Below, in pieces: positions 45,333-53,691 of a stretch of 64,000 nucleotides of DNA. The stretch comes from Albidovulum inexpectatum. GTDB taxonomy: Bacteria > Pseudomonadota > Alphaproteobacteria > Rhodobacterales > Rhodobacteraceae. The translations under genes and the position numbers were made by a program. The stretch covers positions 597,679-661,678 of the forward strand of contig NZ_PRDS01000001.1 of the NCBI RefSeq assembly GCF_002927635.1, in the 5' to 3' direction. How positions within the stretch are numbered: the stretch's first letter is position 1; each line of letters opens with the position of its first letter. The notes below the pieces were generated by a model that was not told the DNA's origin, did no database searches, and saw nothing but the letters and a program-made list of their open reading frames with translations.

Positions 45333-45890
45333 ATGATGACTGACTTTACACTTCACGACGAGAATACAGCCCCTGAAGGCAGCAAAGAATTGTTGGCGAA
45401 ATCCAAAGCAGCCTACGGCATGATCCCCGGCTTGCACGCCGTCATGGCCGAAGCGCCGGGCCTGTTGGAGGCCTATCAGCAAGTCCATGAGCTGTTCGTG
45501 AACTCGAGCTTCGACAAGGACGAACTGACCGTCGTCTGGCAGACCATCAATGTTGAAAACGCCTGCCACTACTGTGTTCCTGCCCACACTGGCATCGCCA
45601 AGAGCATGGGTGTCGATGACGCGATCACAAATGCGCTACGCGACAAGACCGCACTGCCCAATGCACGGCTGGAAGCGCTGCGGGACTTCACGCTGGCTCT
45701 GGGGCGCGAGCGTGGAAATCTGGAGGACGCAACCGTGCAGACCTTCCTTGATGCAGGCTTTACCAAGCGCAACATCCTTGAGGTGATCCTGGGCTATAGC
45801 CAGAAGATCATGTCGAATTACACCAATCATATCGCAGATACGCCGGTCGATAAGCCATTCCAGAAATTCGCTTGGACACCCTCTGCATGA
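45333..45890 (+). CDS. Carboxymuconolactone decarboxylase/AhpD-like protein
   Basis: 185 residues. The CMD/AhpD redox motif ENACHYCVPAH (Cys78, Cys81, His85) is present, with the upstream Glu at 76, as in alkylhydroperoxidases. It may act in peroxide or electrophile detoxification with the SDR gene, consistent with the LysR/TetR regulated cassette. Two start ATGs are adjacent, following AAGGA. Confidence 0.88.
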   Translation: MMTDFTLHDENTAPEGSKELLAKSKAAYGMIPGLHAVMAEAPGLLEAYQQVHELFVNSSFDKDELTVVWQTINVENACHYCVPAHTGIAKSMGVDDAITNALRDKTALPNARLEALRDFTLALGRERGNLEDATVQTFLDAGFTKRNILEVILGYSQKIMSNYTNHIADTPVDKPFQKFAWTPSA

Positions 45891-46320
45891 ACCTTCCCGG
45901 GGTTGCGATGCACAGTTTTGCAGCCCCGGATTTCGATTTTGGTTGCTCCATCCGACTCTGATGATGTGACCGCTCACCTTGGCACATCGATGCCGTCGGG
46001 GAGCGGTCACATCATCAGAGCCTTGTTGCGCGGTAAAGTTATCAAGCAACGCGACTACAAAACTCCCCCATTCAAACATTTGTAGTAAATGAGCGAATTG
46101 CCCCCCCGGTCGCCGACTTGCGGTTAAAGCAAAACGCTGCGGTGCGCATTAAGGGCCGCTCTGGGGAAGCTGCAGCACGGCGTAGAGAGCCTTCGCCAAC
46201 GGCGGTTTAGGGCCGGCCCTGCCGAAACCTTCGTTCTGCGACCGCGAAATGCCGTCTTGGCGGCACGAGGTAGTTTGGGCTCTCACCGGTCGATCGCCGC
46301 GTCGAGCACGAACGGCCGCT
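45891..46320. other. Non-coding junction between the redox cassette and the prophage-like element
   Basis: 430 bp with no supportable gene. It contains the 20-bp perfect inverted repeat at 45956-46020. GAGCCTTGTTGCGCGG, just after it, resembles IS terminal repeats of the GGCTTTGTTGCA type, but no transposase is present. The junction of the prophage-like element should lie within this stretch or inside the 46321 gene. Confidence 0.6.
45956..46020. repeat. Perfect 20-bp inverted repeat
   Basis: Left arm CTCTGATGATGTGACCGCTC (45956-45975) is exactly complementary to GAGCGGTCACATCATCAGAG (46001-46020), with 25 nt between. No T-tract follows the right arm. It lies 66 bp after the CMD gene. It could be a transcription end structure, a recombination site or an MITE/IS remnant. 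Confidence 0.85.
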
Positions 46321-46704
46321 TCAGCCATTTTGCCCGAAGTGGTCTGGCTGGGCAGCCCAATCTGTCGGGAACGGCTCCAACACCCGCGCCAGCGTGACCT
46401 CCGGCCCCCGCTTTCCATCCAGGATCGCCTCGACGATGTCGGGCGCGAGCAGTGTCAGGCGCAGGACGCGGGTCATGTAGGAGGGCGCGATGCCCTCGCG
46501 CTCCGCCAGTTCGGCGATGGTGGCGTACTCGCCCGATTCCAGCATCTTCTTCCATCGGAACGCGCGGGCGAGCGCCTTGACCATCGTGTTGTCGGTTCGG
46601 CGTTGGACCGGCGCGCCCTCGGGCAACTGCACCTCCTTCCGCCCGCCGCGCTTCGTGACGCGGAATGGCACATGCAGGGTGATGGTCTCGGGCGTGGGTT
46701 TCAT
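46321..46704 (-). CDS. Recombinase-associated HTH protein
   Basis: 127 residues, basic, with a ParB/KorB-like helix-turn-helix at about 62-95 (TIAELAEREGIAPSYMTRVLRLTLLAPDIVE, seen as TIAELAEREGIAPSYMTRVL plus following helix). Its ATG overlaps the recombinase stop (ATGA). It is likely the fourth gene of the recombinase operon, possibly a directionality or regulatory factor; that role is inferred. Confidence 0.75.
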   Translation of the reverse strand: MKPTPETITLHVPFRVTKRGGRKEVQLPEGAPVQRRTDNTMVKALARAFRWKKMLESGEYATIAELAEREGIAPSYMTRVLRLTLLAPDIVEAILDGKRGPEVTLARVLEPFPTDWAAQPDHFGQNG

Positions 46705-48008
46705 GCGGCTGCCTCCGTGTCACCTGCCAGCATCTCCCGCGCTAGGCAGCGCAGCCCATCGACGCGCAGCCGGATGTCGAGCCCCTCGGTGCCGATGTCG
46801 ATCCGCTCGATGAGCAGCGCCGCGATGCGCGCCTGCTCGGCAGGGAAAAGCTCGTCCCACAATGGGTCAATCTGCTGGAGTGCGGAACGCGCGTCGTCCT
46901 CGGTGAGGTCGTCGGTGTGGGTGCGGGCGGCCTTCCACGTGCCCGCCACGATCTCGGGCTGGCGGAACACGGCGCGAAGCTGGTCGATGACGGCCGCCTC
47001 GATCTCCCCTGCTGGCACGCGGCCGACCGGACACGAACCAGCACCGTGCTTCAGCACGGTCTGACTCACATAGTAGCGGTAGAGTTTGCCGCCTTTGCGG
47101 GTGTGGGTCGGCGAGAAGGCCGCGCCGTCGGGGCCAAACAGCAGTCCCTTGAGCAACGCCGGTGTATCGGCGCGGGTGCGCGCGGCGCGCTTGCGCGGGC
47201 TTTCCCGAAGGATGGCGTGCACGCGGTCCCATGTTGCGCGGTCGATGATGGCATCGTGCTCTCCGGGGTAGCTTTTGCCCTTGTGGACCGCCTCGCCGAT
47301 ATAGGCGCGGTTGTTCAGCATCCGGTAGAGGAACTTCTTGTCGATCCGGTTGCCGCGCGGCGTGCGGATGCCTTTGGCCTCCAATTCCCGCGCCAGTTCC
47401 GTGCCTGATCCGATCTCGAGGAACCTGGCAAAGATCCAGCGGACGTGCTCGGCGCGTTCCTCGTCGATAACCAGCTTGCGGTTTTCCACCCGGTAGCCGT
47501 AGGGCGAAACACCACCCATCCACATGCCCTTCCGGCGAGAGGCGGCGACCTTGTCGCGGATCCGCTCGGCCGTCACCTCGCGTTCGAACTGGGCAAAGGA
47601 CAGCAGGATGTTCAGCGTCAGCCGCCCCATCGACGTGGTGGTGTTGAAGGACTGGGTGACGGAGACGAAGGTCACGTCATTGCGGTCGAAGACCTCGACC
47701 AGCTTGGCGAAGTCCGCCAGCGAGCGGCTGAGGCGGTCGATCTTGTAAACCACCACCACATCGACCAGCCCGTCCTCGATGTCGGCAATCAGCCGCTGCA
47801 GGCCGGGCCTCTCCAGCGTGCCGCCCGAGACGCCGCCATCATCATACCGGTCGCGGACCAGCACCCAGCCCTCGGAGCGCTGGCTGGCGATATAGGCTTC
47901 GCAGGCCTCTCGCTGCGCGTCGAGCGAGTTGAACTCCTGCTCCAGCCCTTCTTCCGAGGACTTGCGAGTATAGATGGCGCAGCGGCGCTTGATCTTGACT
48001 TCGGTCAT
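46701..48008 (-). CDS. Large serine recombinase
   Basis: 435 residues. Resolvase domain with catalytic Ser17 in YTRKSSEEG, Arg/Asp motifs in VYKIDRLSRSLADF, and FAQFEREVTAERIRDK. A recombinase domain follows (GVSPYGYRVENRKLVIDEE; RMLNNRAYIGEAVHKGKSY), then a zinc-ribbon-like region that lacks the usual CxxC pairs. Start at 48008 overlaps the DUF2924 stop (ATGA). It probably integrates and excises the element; att sites were not identified. Confidence 0.92.
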   Translation of the reverse strand: MTEVKIKRRCAIYTRKSSEEGLEQEFNSLDAQREACEAYIASQRSEGWVLVRDRYDDGGVSGGTLERPGLQRLIADIEDGLVDVVVVYKIDRLSRSLADFAKLVEVFDRNDVTFVSVTQSFNTTTSMGRLTLNILLSFAQFEREVTAERIRDKVAASRRKGMWMGGVSPYGYRVENRKLVIDEERAEHVRWIFARFLEIGSGTELARELEAKGIRTPRGNRIDKKFLYRMLNNRAYIGEAVHKGKSYPGEHDAIIDRATWDRVHAILRESPRKRAARTRADTPALLKGLLFGPDGAAFSPTHTRKGGKLYRYYVSQTVLKHGAGSCPVGRVPAGEIEAAVIDQLRAVFRQPEIVAGTWKAARTHTDDLTEDDARSALQQIDPLWDELFPAEQARIAALLIERIDIGTEGLDIRLRVDGLRCLAREMLAGDTEAAA

Positions 48009-48454
48009 GCGCGCCTCCGCGATTTCAGGCCGAAGAACACCCAGCCGTTCCAGCGGGTGCCGGTGATGGCGCGGGCGATGGCCGACAGCGACTTGTAGGG
48101 CCGCCCCTGCCATTCGAAGCCGTCGGCGGTGACGGTAACGACATGCTCGACGCCCTGCCATTCGCGGATCAGGCGCGTGCCGGCGATGGGCATCGTGTCG
48201 GCGCGGACGCGGCTTTTCTTGCGATCGCCGCCGTCGAGGTCTTCTCCCAGCCGCTCCAGCCGCCGGATCGTTTCCAGCTTCAGCCCGCCATAGGCCAGCT
48301 CCTGGATGCGATAGGCCAGCCGGCTTTCGAGGTAGCGCCGGTTGAAGGGTGGCGGCTCGCTGTCGAACAGCTCGCGCCACTGCGCCTTCAGGTCCGGCGT
48401 CGAGGTGGTCTTCAGCGCGACCAGGCGCGCGGGGATGGTATCGGGCTTGTTCAT
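48005..48454 (-). CDS. DUF2924 protein
   Basis: 149 residues. Matches DUF2924: LKAQWRELFDSEPPPFNRRYLESRLAYRIQELA (seen as its parts) and the C-terminal FEWQGRPYKSLSAIARAITGTRWNGWVFFGL. The family almost always sits upstream of serine recombinases, as here. Start behind AGGAGA at 48454. Role unknown, perhaps a recombinase cofactor. Confidence 0.9.
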   Translation of the reverse strand: MNKPDTIPARLVALKTTSTPDLKAQWRELFDSEPPPFNRRYLESRLAYRIQELAYGGLKLETIRRLERLGEDLDGGDRKKSRVRADTMPIAGTRLIREWQGVEHVVTVTADGFEWQGRPYKSLSAIARAITGTRWNGWVFFGLKSRRRA

Positions 48455-48654
48455 GCATCTCTCCTGCGAGTTGGAGTTGCATGACGGCATTGGTCGGGCG
48501 GATAGTGTAGGCAACGTTCTCCAGTCTTGTCAGATACTTCGCCCACCTCCCGCATCTGCAACCGAACCAGCCCGAGCGCCAGAAGGCCGCACAGCTCGGT
48601 GCGGCGCTCTGCGGGCGTCATCTGGTCGGGCGGCAGGGGGTTGGGGCGTTTCAT
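48451..48654 (-). CDS. Small protein heading the recombinase operon
   Basis: 67 residues beginning MKRPNPLPPDQMTPAERRTELCGLLALGLVRL, a pattern (PxxxMTPAERRxELCxLLAxGLxRL) seen with DUF2924-recombinase operons. Its stop overlaps the next start (ATGA). No defined domain. Confidence 0.75.
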   Translation of the reverse strand: MKRPNPLPPDQMTPAERRTELCGLLALGLVRLQMREVGEVSDKTGERCLHYPPDQCRHATPTRRRDA

Positions 48655-48835
48655 GGGATTGCGGCGTGCCTTTCCTGGTGCGTCACAGAGGAAAAGCCAC
48701 CTCCCGAGCCTCAAAGGGACACCCACACCTGCGACAGGAACAGAGAAGGAACAAAAAAGACTTGCCCGCAGGCTGCGACTCCGCAATCTTCCCAAATTGT
48801 ATCCCTACTGAGCAGCAATTGATTGAGGTGTGTTC
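48655..48835. promoter_or_regulatory. Divergent control region of the element
   Basis: 181 bp between the leftward recombinase operon and the rightward early genes. GAGGTG at 48825-48830 is the ribosome site for the 48836 gene. Promoters were not identified with confidence, although a lysis/lysogeny-type switch would be expected here. Confidence 0.35.
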
Positions 48836-51088
48836 ATGCCGCGCAAGTCTCTTCCTTTGGGCCCCGAGACCCTTGGTCTGATCGAAGATGCGCGGATCGA
48901 TCTACTGCGTGCTGCGCTCGCCGTTCGGGACGATGACAGCGAGCCAGAATTCGACCTGCCGGAGGATATGCCCGATCTTGAAGACGAGGACGCCGTTCAC
49001 GCGTTTCGGGAGCAGGCGATCAAGATTCTCTCAGAATTTGACCCGGATGAACTTCGCCCGACCGAAACCCGATCACGCCGCATTCGCGCCCTCGCCAGCG
49101 GCAAGGGCGTCACGTCGCTGGAAACCATCGTGGCCCAAAAGCTGGATCACGAACGGGCGGCGGAATTCGAGGATCAGCCAGATCCGCTCTGCAGGAGCAT
49201 CTGGGTGTTCCTCAATGCCCGCGAGACCTTCGAGGATGCGGAGAGCTTCCACTTCGCCCGACAGTTTCGCGACCACCGCAAGCTCTATGATGCCTTCGAG
49301 GTGGATCTCGAAAACGCGGCGCCGCTCAATGCGGCATCCATCGACGAGACGGCACTGTCGGACAGGATCAAGAAGGCCCTCGAGCTCAAGCCGGCGATCT
49401 CCTGCACCGTCCGTGCGCTCGACCTGCCAAAGACCGATGCTCACCCGGCGTCAATCATGCTGATCGTGCGCCATGGGGGGCCGCTCTCCAGCGTCTACAA
49501 TCATCGCCACGACGGCCGGCGCGCGGCGATCTACTATCGCCCACCCAACGAGGCGACGCTGATCTACACGCCGTCGCTACAGCAGATCGAGGTCTGCGCG
49601 GACAGCCCGCTGGTTCGCCAGCAGGTCAGCGACACCTTCGCCGAGGTCGCGCTCAACCATGATATCTCGCAGAAGCCGCTGACCTGGAAGCGCTACAATC
49701 TCACCCGCTTCCGATCGTCGCTGGCGCTCGAACGGCCCGCCCTCGACGGGTACGACATCAGCAGCGCACGCGTCCTGGAAGCGGAGGTGCGCCTCGGTCA
49801 TTGGCGGCGCAAGCTGCTGCTGAAAGTCACCATTGACGACGACATCGAGGAGGTCGCCGACCAGTATCTTGGCGCGCGCAACGTGTTCCGGCGCGCCGAG
49901 CGTTTCAGCCGGATTGGCATCGCGGTGGTCTACAGTCGGGCCGGGGACGCGACCGAGCGGACGCTCAACATCACGATCTCGGGCACGAAGAGCTGCAATC
50001 TCCAGAGCCACAAGGATCCGGAAGAGCGCAGCCTCGGGTTTATGTTGCTTCAGGAGTGGGGCATCCTCAGCGCCTTCCGACAGATCGACCCGACAGACCT
50101 GCGGGCGATGTTTGCCGAGTTGATCAAGCTGCACGACCGCGTCGAGGATGAGGTAACGGGACAGTACCTGCGCGAGCTCGGTCTCGATGCTCAACGGCTG
50201 ATCGAAGGTGGGCTGCTCGAGCGGCGCGACCGCCAGGACGTCGTGCTGATCGAAGATTGCGACATCGATGGTGAGGGGGCGGTGAAACCGTCCGAGAAGC
50301 CAGGGATGGTCCGCGCCGAAGGGCCGTTCGGCGAGGAAGCCGGCGACGTGCCCGCCGACGATCTCGACAAGTATTCGATCAACGAGGAATGGCTTCACGA
50401 GACGATCCTGCGGTTGCTGAAACCGCTGCTGACGCGGCGCGGGGCGCAACAGAACCTCGACCCGGACCTGACCTTGCTTGGTGCGATGGAGATCGGCGGC
50501 GCTGAGGTTCCTCTGTATTTCGCGCGGCGGCTGAACGACCTGAAGACCGTCGAACGGCTGGACCTGGCGATGCGTGCGCGCAACCAGGCCGGCGTCGGCA
50601 TCGTGCTGTCGGCCAGCGAGGACATGCCCTCCCATCTCGGGCCGAACGTCGTGGTGTCGTTGCTGTCGAACATTGCGCCGGCAGAGGAGGAATTCGCGGT
50701 CGTGCGCGACGGGCTCGAGCTGGCGTTCCGCAGCAATTTCGCGCTCGCGCGCGGCGGTGCGACACCACAAGTGCTCCGTTCCGGCAAGCAGTCGGCGACT
50801 GTGCACATCCCGGGGAAGGATCCGCTGAACCTAACGGGCGCGGAGCAGATCTCGATCTTCGAGCGCCTGGTGGCAGCCAGCAAAGCCGGCAGCCCGGACG
50901 TGCAGGTCAAGCAGTTGATGGACGGGCTTGGCTCACGCAGCCCCCAGCAGGCCTTCCGGTCGAAAACCTGGGAAAGTATCTTGAACGTCTACATCGCCAA
51001 GGGCGAGAAGCGCGGATACTGGCGCCTGGTCACTGAGCAGTCCCCATCAGTGAATGCTCCGGAGGGCAAGGTCGAAGAGCCCGTCTGA
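48836..51088 (+). CDS. Unrecognised 750-residue protein
   Basis: I do not recognise this protein. ATG at 48836 is preferred over GTG at 48830 because GAGGTG sits 5 bp before it. The N-terminus (1-80) is acidic, with an FDLPEDMPDLEDEDAV run; residues ~190-400 look beta-rich with RHGGPLSSVYNHRHDGRRAA and WRRKLLLKVTIDD; ~470-530 is acidic; the C-terminal part has RRLNDLKTVERLDLAMRARN. There is no signal peptide, membrane helix or Walker motif. It opens the early region, ahead of a Com-like and a sigma-like gene. Confidence 0.8.
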   Translation: MPRKSLPLGPETLGLIEDARIDLLRAALAVRDDDSEPEFDLPEDMPDLEDEDAVHAFREQAIKILSEFDPDELRPTETRSRRIRALASGKGVTSLETIVAQKLDHERAAEFEDQPDPLCRSIWVFLNARETFEDAESFHFARQFRDHRKLYDAFEVDLENAAPLNAASIDETALSDRIKKALELKPAISCTVRALDLPKTDAHPASIMLIVRHGGPLSSVYNHRHDGRRAAIYYRPPNEATLIYTPSLQQIEVCADSPLVRQQVSDTFAEVALNHDISQKPLTWKRYNLTRFRSSLALERPALDGYDISSARVLEAEVRLGHWRRKLLLKVTIDDDIEEVADQYLGARNVFRRAERFSRIGIAVVYSRAGDATERTLNITISGTKSCNLQSHKDPEERSLGFMLLQEWGILSAFRQIDPTDLRAMFAELIKLHDRVEDEVTGQYLRELGLDAQRLIEGGLLERRDRQDVVLIEDCDIDGEGAVKPSEKPGMVRAEGPFGEEAGDVPADDLDKYSINEEWLHETILRLLKPLLTRRGAQQNLDPDLTLLGAMEIGGAEVPLYFARRLNDLKTVERLDLAMRARNQAGVGIVLSASEDMPSHLGPNVVVSLLSNIAPAEEEFAVVRDGLELAFRSNFALARGGATPQVLRSGKQSATVHIPGKDPLNLTGAEQISIFERLVAASKAGSPDVQVKQLMDGLGSRSPQQAFRSKTWESILNVYIAKGEKRGYWRLVTEQSPSVNAPEGKVEEPV

Positions 51089-51167
51089 CAACGGTCTAAC
51101 ATGCGATGGGGGACGGTCTGACAAACCGCTGATTATTGGAAAGGCTCCACAACAGAGGAGCATTTCC

Positions 51168-51416
51168 ATGCCGACTCCCGACTTCCAGCGCGGATACGCG
51201 CACCCGACCGGCCGGGCTTGCCGCGCGGCTGGCGATTCCGATCACCCCGACACTGAATGGCGCTGCACGCGCTGCGACAAGCTGCTCGGCGTCCGCCGGG
51301 GCGGCCAGCTGCACCTGCGCTTTGCCCGTGGCCACGAATATTTCGTGAGCCTGCCCGCGGTCGCCACCTGCCGCGGCTGCGGCACGCTGAACAAGGCCCC
51401 GTCGTCCGCGATCTGA
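51168..51416 (+). CDS. Com-like zinc-finger protein
   Basis: 82 residues. CxxC at 33/36 (WRCTRCDKLLGV) and CxxC at 68/71 (ATCRGCGTLNK) reproduce the Com pattern of phage Mu (RCxxCxKLL...CxxCGxxN). Mu Com is an RNA-binding translational activator of mom. The start behind AGAGGAG at 51168 is well supported. No mom-like gene is visible in the window. Confidence 0.75.
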   Translation: MPTPDFQRGYAHPTGRACRAAGDSDHPDTEWRCTRCDKLLGVRRGGQLHLRFARGHEYFVSLPAVATCRGCGTLNKAPSSAI

Positions 51417-51514
51417 CGCGGGCGCCCCCTCTCATCTTGCAACCGAAGAGACGCGCGACGTCCTGACCTGGCCACGAGAAGGCGCCCGACGCCTGGCCGA
51501 AAGGCAGACGTCCG

Positions 51515-52222
51515 ATGTCCTTCGAATGGCACGAGATCCACGACAGCCTCGTGATGACGACCAACACCCTGCGTTTCCAGAAGTCCTTCCAGTCGCTCCG
51601 GCGCGGCAACCCGGCGCTTGCCGATTTCGTCGATCCAGCCGCGCTGCTCGATGTGCTGCACGGAGCGGTTGATCCGGCCGAGCGCAAGAACCGCATCCTG
51701 AGGGCTCTGACGAGTGCGGCCCAGGTCGATGATCCAGCATCCGAGTGCGCCCTGACACTGTTGCTGCTCGCGCTCTGGCCCGGCCTCGACGCGGTCCGGC
51801 GGCGGTTGTTGTGGCGCAAGACAGGGAGCCCGGATGACGTCTCGTCGGACGTGCTCGCGCGCGCCACGGAGACCCTGCGCGGTCTCGACTTGCGCCGGGT
51901 CAGCCGGATCGCCGCGACAGTGCTGAGGAATGTCGAGCGCGATGCCCTGCGCGCTCATTGCCGCGAGACCGCCCGGTGGAGATCCGTTGGAGACGTCGAT
52001 CCCGACGCGGTCGGATCGACCTGCGGAGCCGAGGCGATTTTCCTTCGCCGGGACGTCGAACAGCTGATCGGCCGCGATGGCGACCTGGTCCTGCGGGTGG
52101 CGGTCGATGGCTTCACGCAAAGCGAGATCGCCGGAACGCTCGGCCTGTCCGAGGCGGCGGCGCGCAAACGCTATCAGCGCGCCAAACGGCGTCTGCGGGA
52201 GGCCTTCGATGAATTCGTCTGA
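51515..52222 (+). CDS. Sigma factor-like DNA-binding protein
   Basis: 235 residues. The C-terminus is a sigma-70 region-4 HTH (FTQSEIAGTLGLSEAAARKRYQRAKRRLREAF). Upstream, LSAA...RNVERDALRAHC has a region-2-like helical appearance but is not a clear match. It may direct host RNA polymerase to element genes, or act only as a DNA-binding regulator. Confidence 0.75.
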   Translation: MSFEWHEIHDSLVMTTNTLRFQKSFQSLRRGNPALADFVDPAALLDVLHGAVDPAERKNRILRALTSAAQVDDPASECALTLLLLALWPGLDAVRRRLLWRKTGSPDDVSSDVLARATETLRGLDLRRVSRIAATVLRNVERDALRAHCRETARWRSVGDVDPDAVGSTCGAEAIFLRRDVEQLIGRDGDLVLRVAVDGFTQSEIAGTLGLSEAAARKRYQRAKRRLREAFDEFV

Positions 52223-52307
52223 GGCGATGTCCCGTTTCGCAGGCCCGGGTGGCTTTTCTCGATCGAATGGCCCGGAACCGTCTCGGGCCGCCACCAAGGA
52301 TGACCCG

Positions 52308-52511
52308 ATGAAGTTACACGATCAGGCTTTGACAGGCGAACTGGTCCGCATCCCGGGGCTCTTCCGCCGCTGGGAGTTGCCTGAGGTCCTGAAGAGCCAC
52401 CGCACCTATCGCATCGAAAAGGCCGGCGCCCATCAGGACGGAACGCCCCTTGTCGCGATCTACGTGAATGCCCCGGACCCGGCCGGGACGCCTGCCGGGA
52501 CCGATGCGTAG
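52308..52511 (+). CDS. Hypothetical protein, 67 residues
   Basis: Starts MKLHDQALTGELVRIPGLFRRWELPEVLKSH behind AAGGA (52296-52300). An in-frame ATG at 52227 would add 27 residues but has no ribosome site. It contains a compact, beta-like IEKAGAHQDGTPLVAIYVN. Not recognised. Confidence 0.6.
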   Translation: MKLHDQALTGELVRIPGLFRRWELPEVLKSHRTYRIEKAGAHQDGTPLVAIYVNAPDPAGTPAGTDA

Positions 52512-52520
52512 AGGCAGGAC

Positions 52521-52883
52521 ATGGAAGTGACACGCATGCTCCACACCACGTTCACGCCCGTGACCCGCGCCGCGCGCCCGCTCACGGATATCGAGTTCTG
52601 CGCCTGGGTGGGCCAGGCCGCGCCGGGGGACCGGCTGGAATACCACCGGGGCTTTCTCGGGATCGACGCGATGCCGGGCATGTCGACCCTGCCCGACAGG
52701 GATCGCCAGTGCCTCGCGGGGCTCGCTTCCGCCGCCTTCCAAGCCTGCGAGGCAGGCCTTGTGCATCTCGTGCAGCAGCGCCTCGGCCCCGACCGCTTCG
52801 CCTATCTCGCCATCGCCCGGCCGAAGGCACGGACGACGTCCATGCCGCTCGACCGGCTGCTCGCAGAGCCGGAGGCCGCCTGA
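52521..52883 (+). CDS. Hypothetical protein, 120 residues
   Basis: Contains RPLTDIEFCAWVGQAAPGDRLEYHRGFL and a YLAIARPK segment. Not assigned. It is the first member of a long coupled run: its stop overlaps the next ATG (TGATG), and every following gene to 62801 overlaps or nearly abuts its neighbour. Confidence 0.65.
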   Translation: MEVTRMLHTTFTPVTRAARPLTDIEFCAWVGQAAPGDRLEYHRGFLGIDAMPGMSTLPDRDRQCLAGLASAAFQACEAGLVHLVQQRLGPDRFAYLAIARPKARTTSMPLDRLLAEPEAA

Positions 52884-53416
52884 TGCGCCGCTTTCTCGAT
52901 CAGTTTGCCAATCATGGAGATCCGTTCATGCCTTACCCCGACAATGGGCCCACAGCCGACGATCTCGTTCGTCTCGACGCGGCCGAGATCGCCCGGCTTC
53001 CCGTCGACCTTCTCGCCATCCTGCAGCGCGAGGTGGACGAGCGCCTGAAGCAGGCGAAGGCAGCCAAGGCCCGCCTGGATGGCGCTCTGACCATTCGCTA
53101 CGCGACCCGCGCCGAGGAAGAGCGCCGGGCGCGGGGCAAGGACACCGGCGCGGTTCGCTTTGACGATGGCGACTTTACCGTGGTCGCGGACCTGCCCAAG
53201 CGGGTGGATTGGGATCAGGAGCAGCTCGCCGCGATGGTCGCGCGCATCCGCGCTGCGGGCGACGACCCCAGCCAGTATGTCGACGTCACCTACAAGGTGC
53301 CCGAGCGCAAATACGCCGCCTGGCCCGAGGCGATCCGCGCCGGGTTCGAGCCGGCCCGCACCATGCGGCCGGGCAAGCCCGCCTTCCACATCATCCCGCA
53401 ATCGGAGAAGTCCTGA
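52883..53416 (+). CDS. Hypothetical protein, 177 residues
   Basis: TGATG-coupled start at 52883; an internal ATG at 52928 with GGAGA upstream is an alternative. A helical, Lys/Arg/Glu-rich middle (LQREVDERLKQAKAAKARLDGAL) is followed by DWDQEQLAAMVARIRAAGDDPSQYVDVTYKVPERKY (recognisable by YKVPERKYAAWP). This C-terminal part recurs in phage early proteins of alphaproteobacteria; function unknown. Confidence 0.7.
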   Translation: MRRFLDQFANHGDPFMPYPDNGPTADDLVRLDAAEIARLPVDLLAILQREVDERLKQAKAAKARLDGALTIRYATRAEEERRARGKDTGAVRFDDGDFTVVADLPKRVDWDQEQLAAMVARIRAAGDDPSQYVDVTYKVPERKYAAWPEAIRAGFEPARTMRPGKPAFHIIPQSEKS

Positions 53417-53691
53417 TGCGACAGAACGATCTCAAACGCCTGCGCGAACACAGGTACGAACTGAGGGCTCTGCCCGACACCCTGACGCAGCCGGGCGTAA
53501 CGCTCCACGCCACGCCGATCGCCGAAGCTACGCTCGACGATCTCGCCATCACCATCATGGACCTTGACGCCGAGGTGAACGCCCTGACCGAGCGGCTGCG
53601 GGCACTGCGCAGGCTCTACGAGCTTGCCCGCGAGGGTGGTGCGCGTGGGCGCGACCTGGCGCTGAAAGCAGCTGCGAGGGGGCTCAAATGA
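53416..53691 (+). CDS. Hypothetical protein, 91 residues
   Basis: Starts MRQNDLKRLREHRYELRAL, TGATG-coupled to the gene before. Mostly helical with a likely coiled coil in DLDAEVNALTERLRALRRLY. Its end overlaps the ATPase start (ATGA). Not recognised. Confidence 0.65.
   Translation: MRQNDLKRLREHRYELRALPDTLTQPGVTLHATPIAEATLDDLAITIMDLDAEVNALTERLRALRRLYELAREGGARGRDLALKAAARGLK

Noticed and set aside
46021..46050. Intact insertion sequence near the 20-bp inverted repeat
   Set aside because: Only an IS-end-like word is present. No transposase frame or second end was found.
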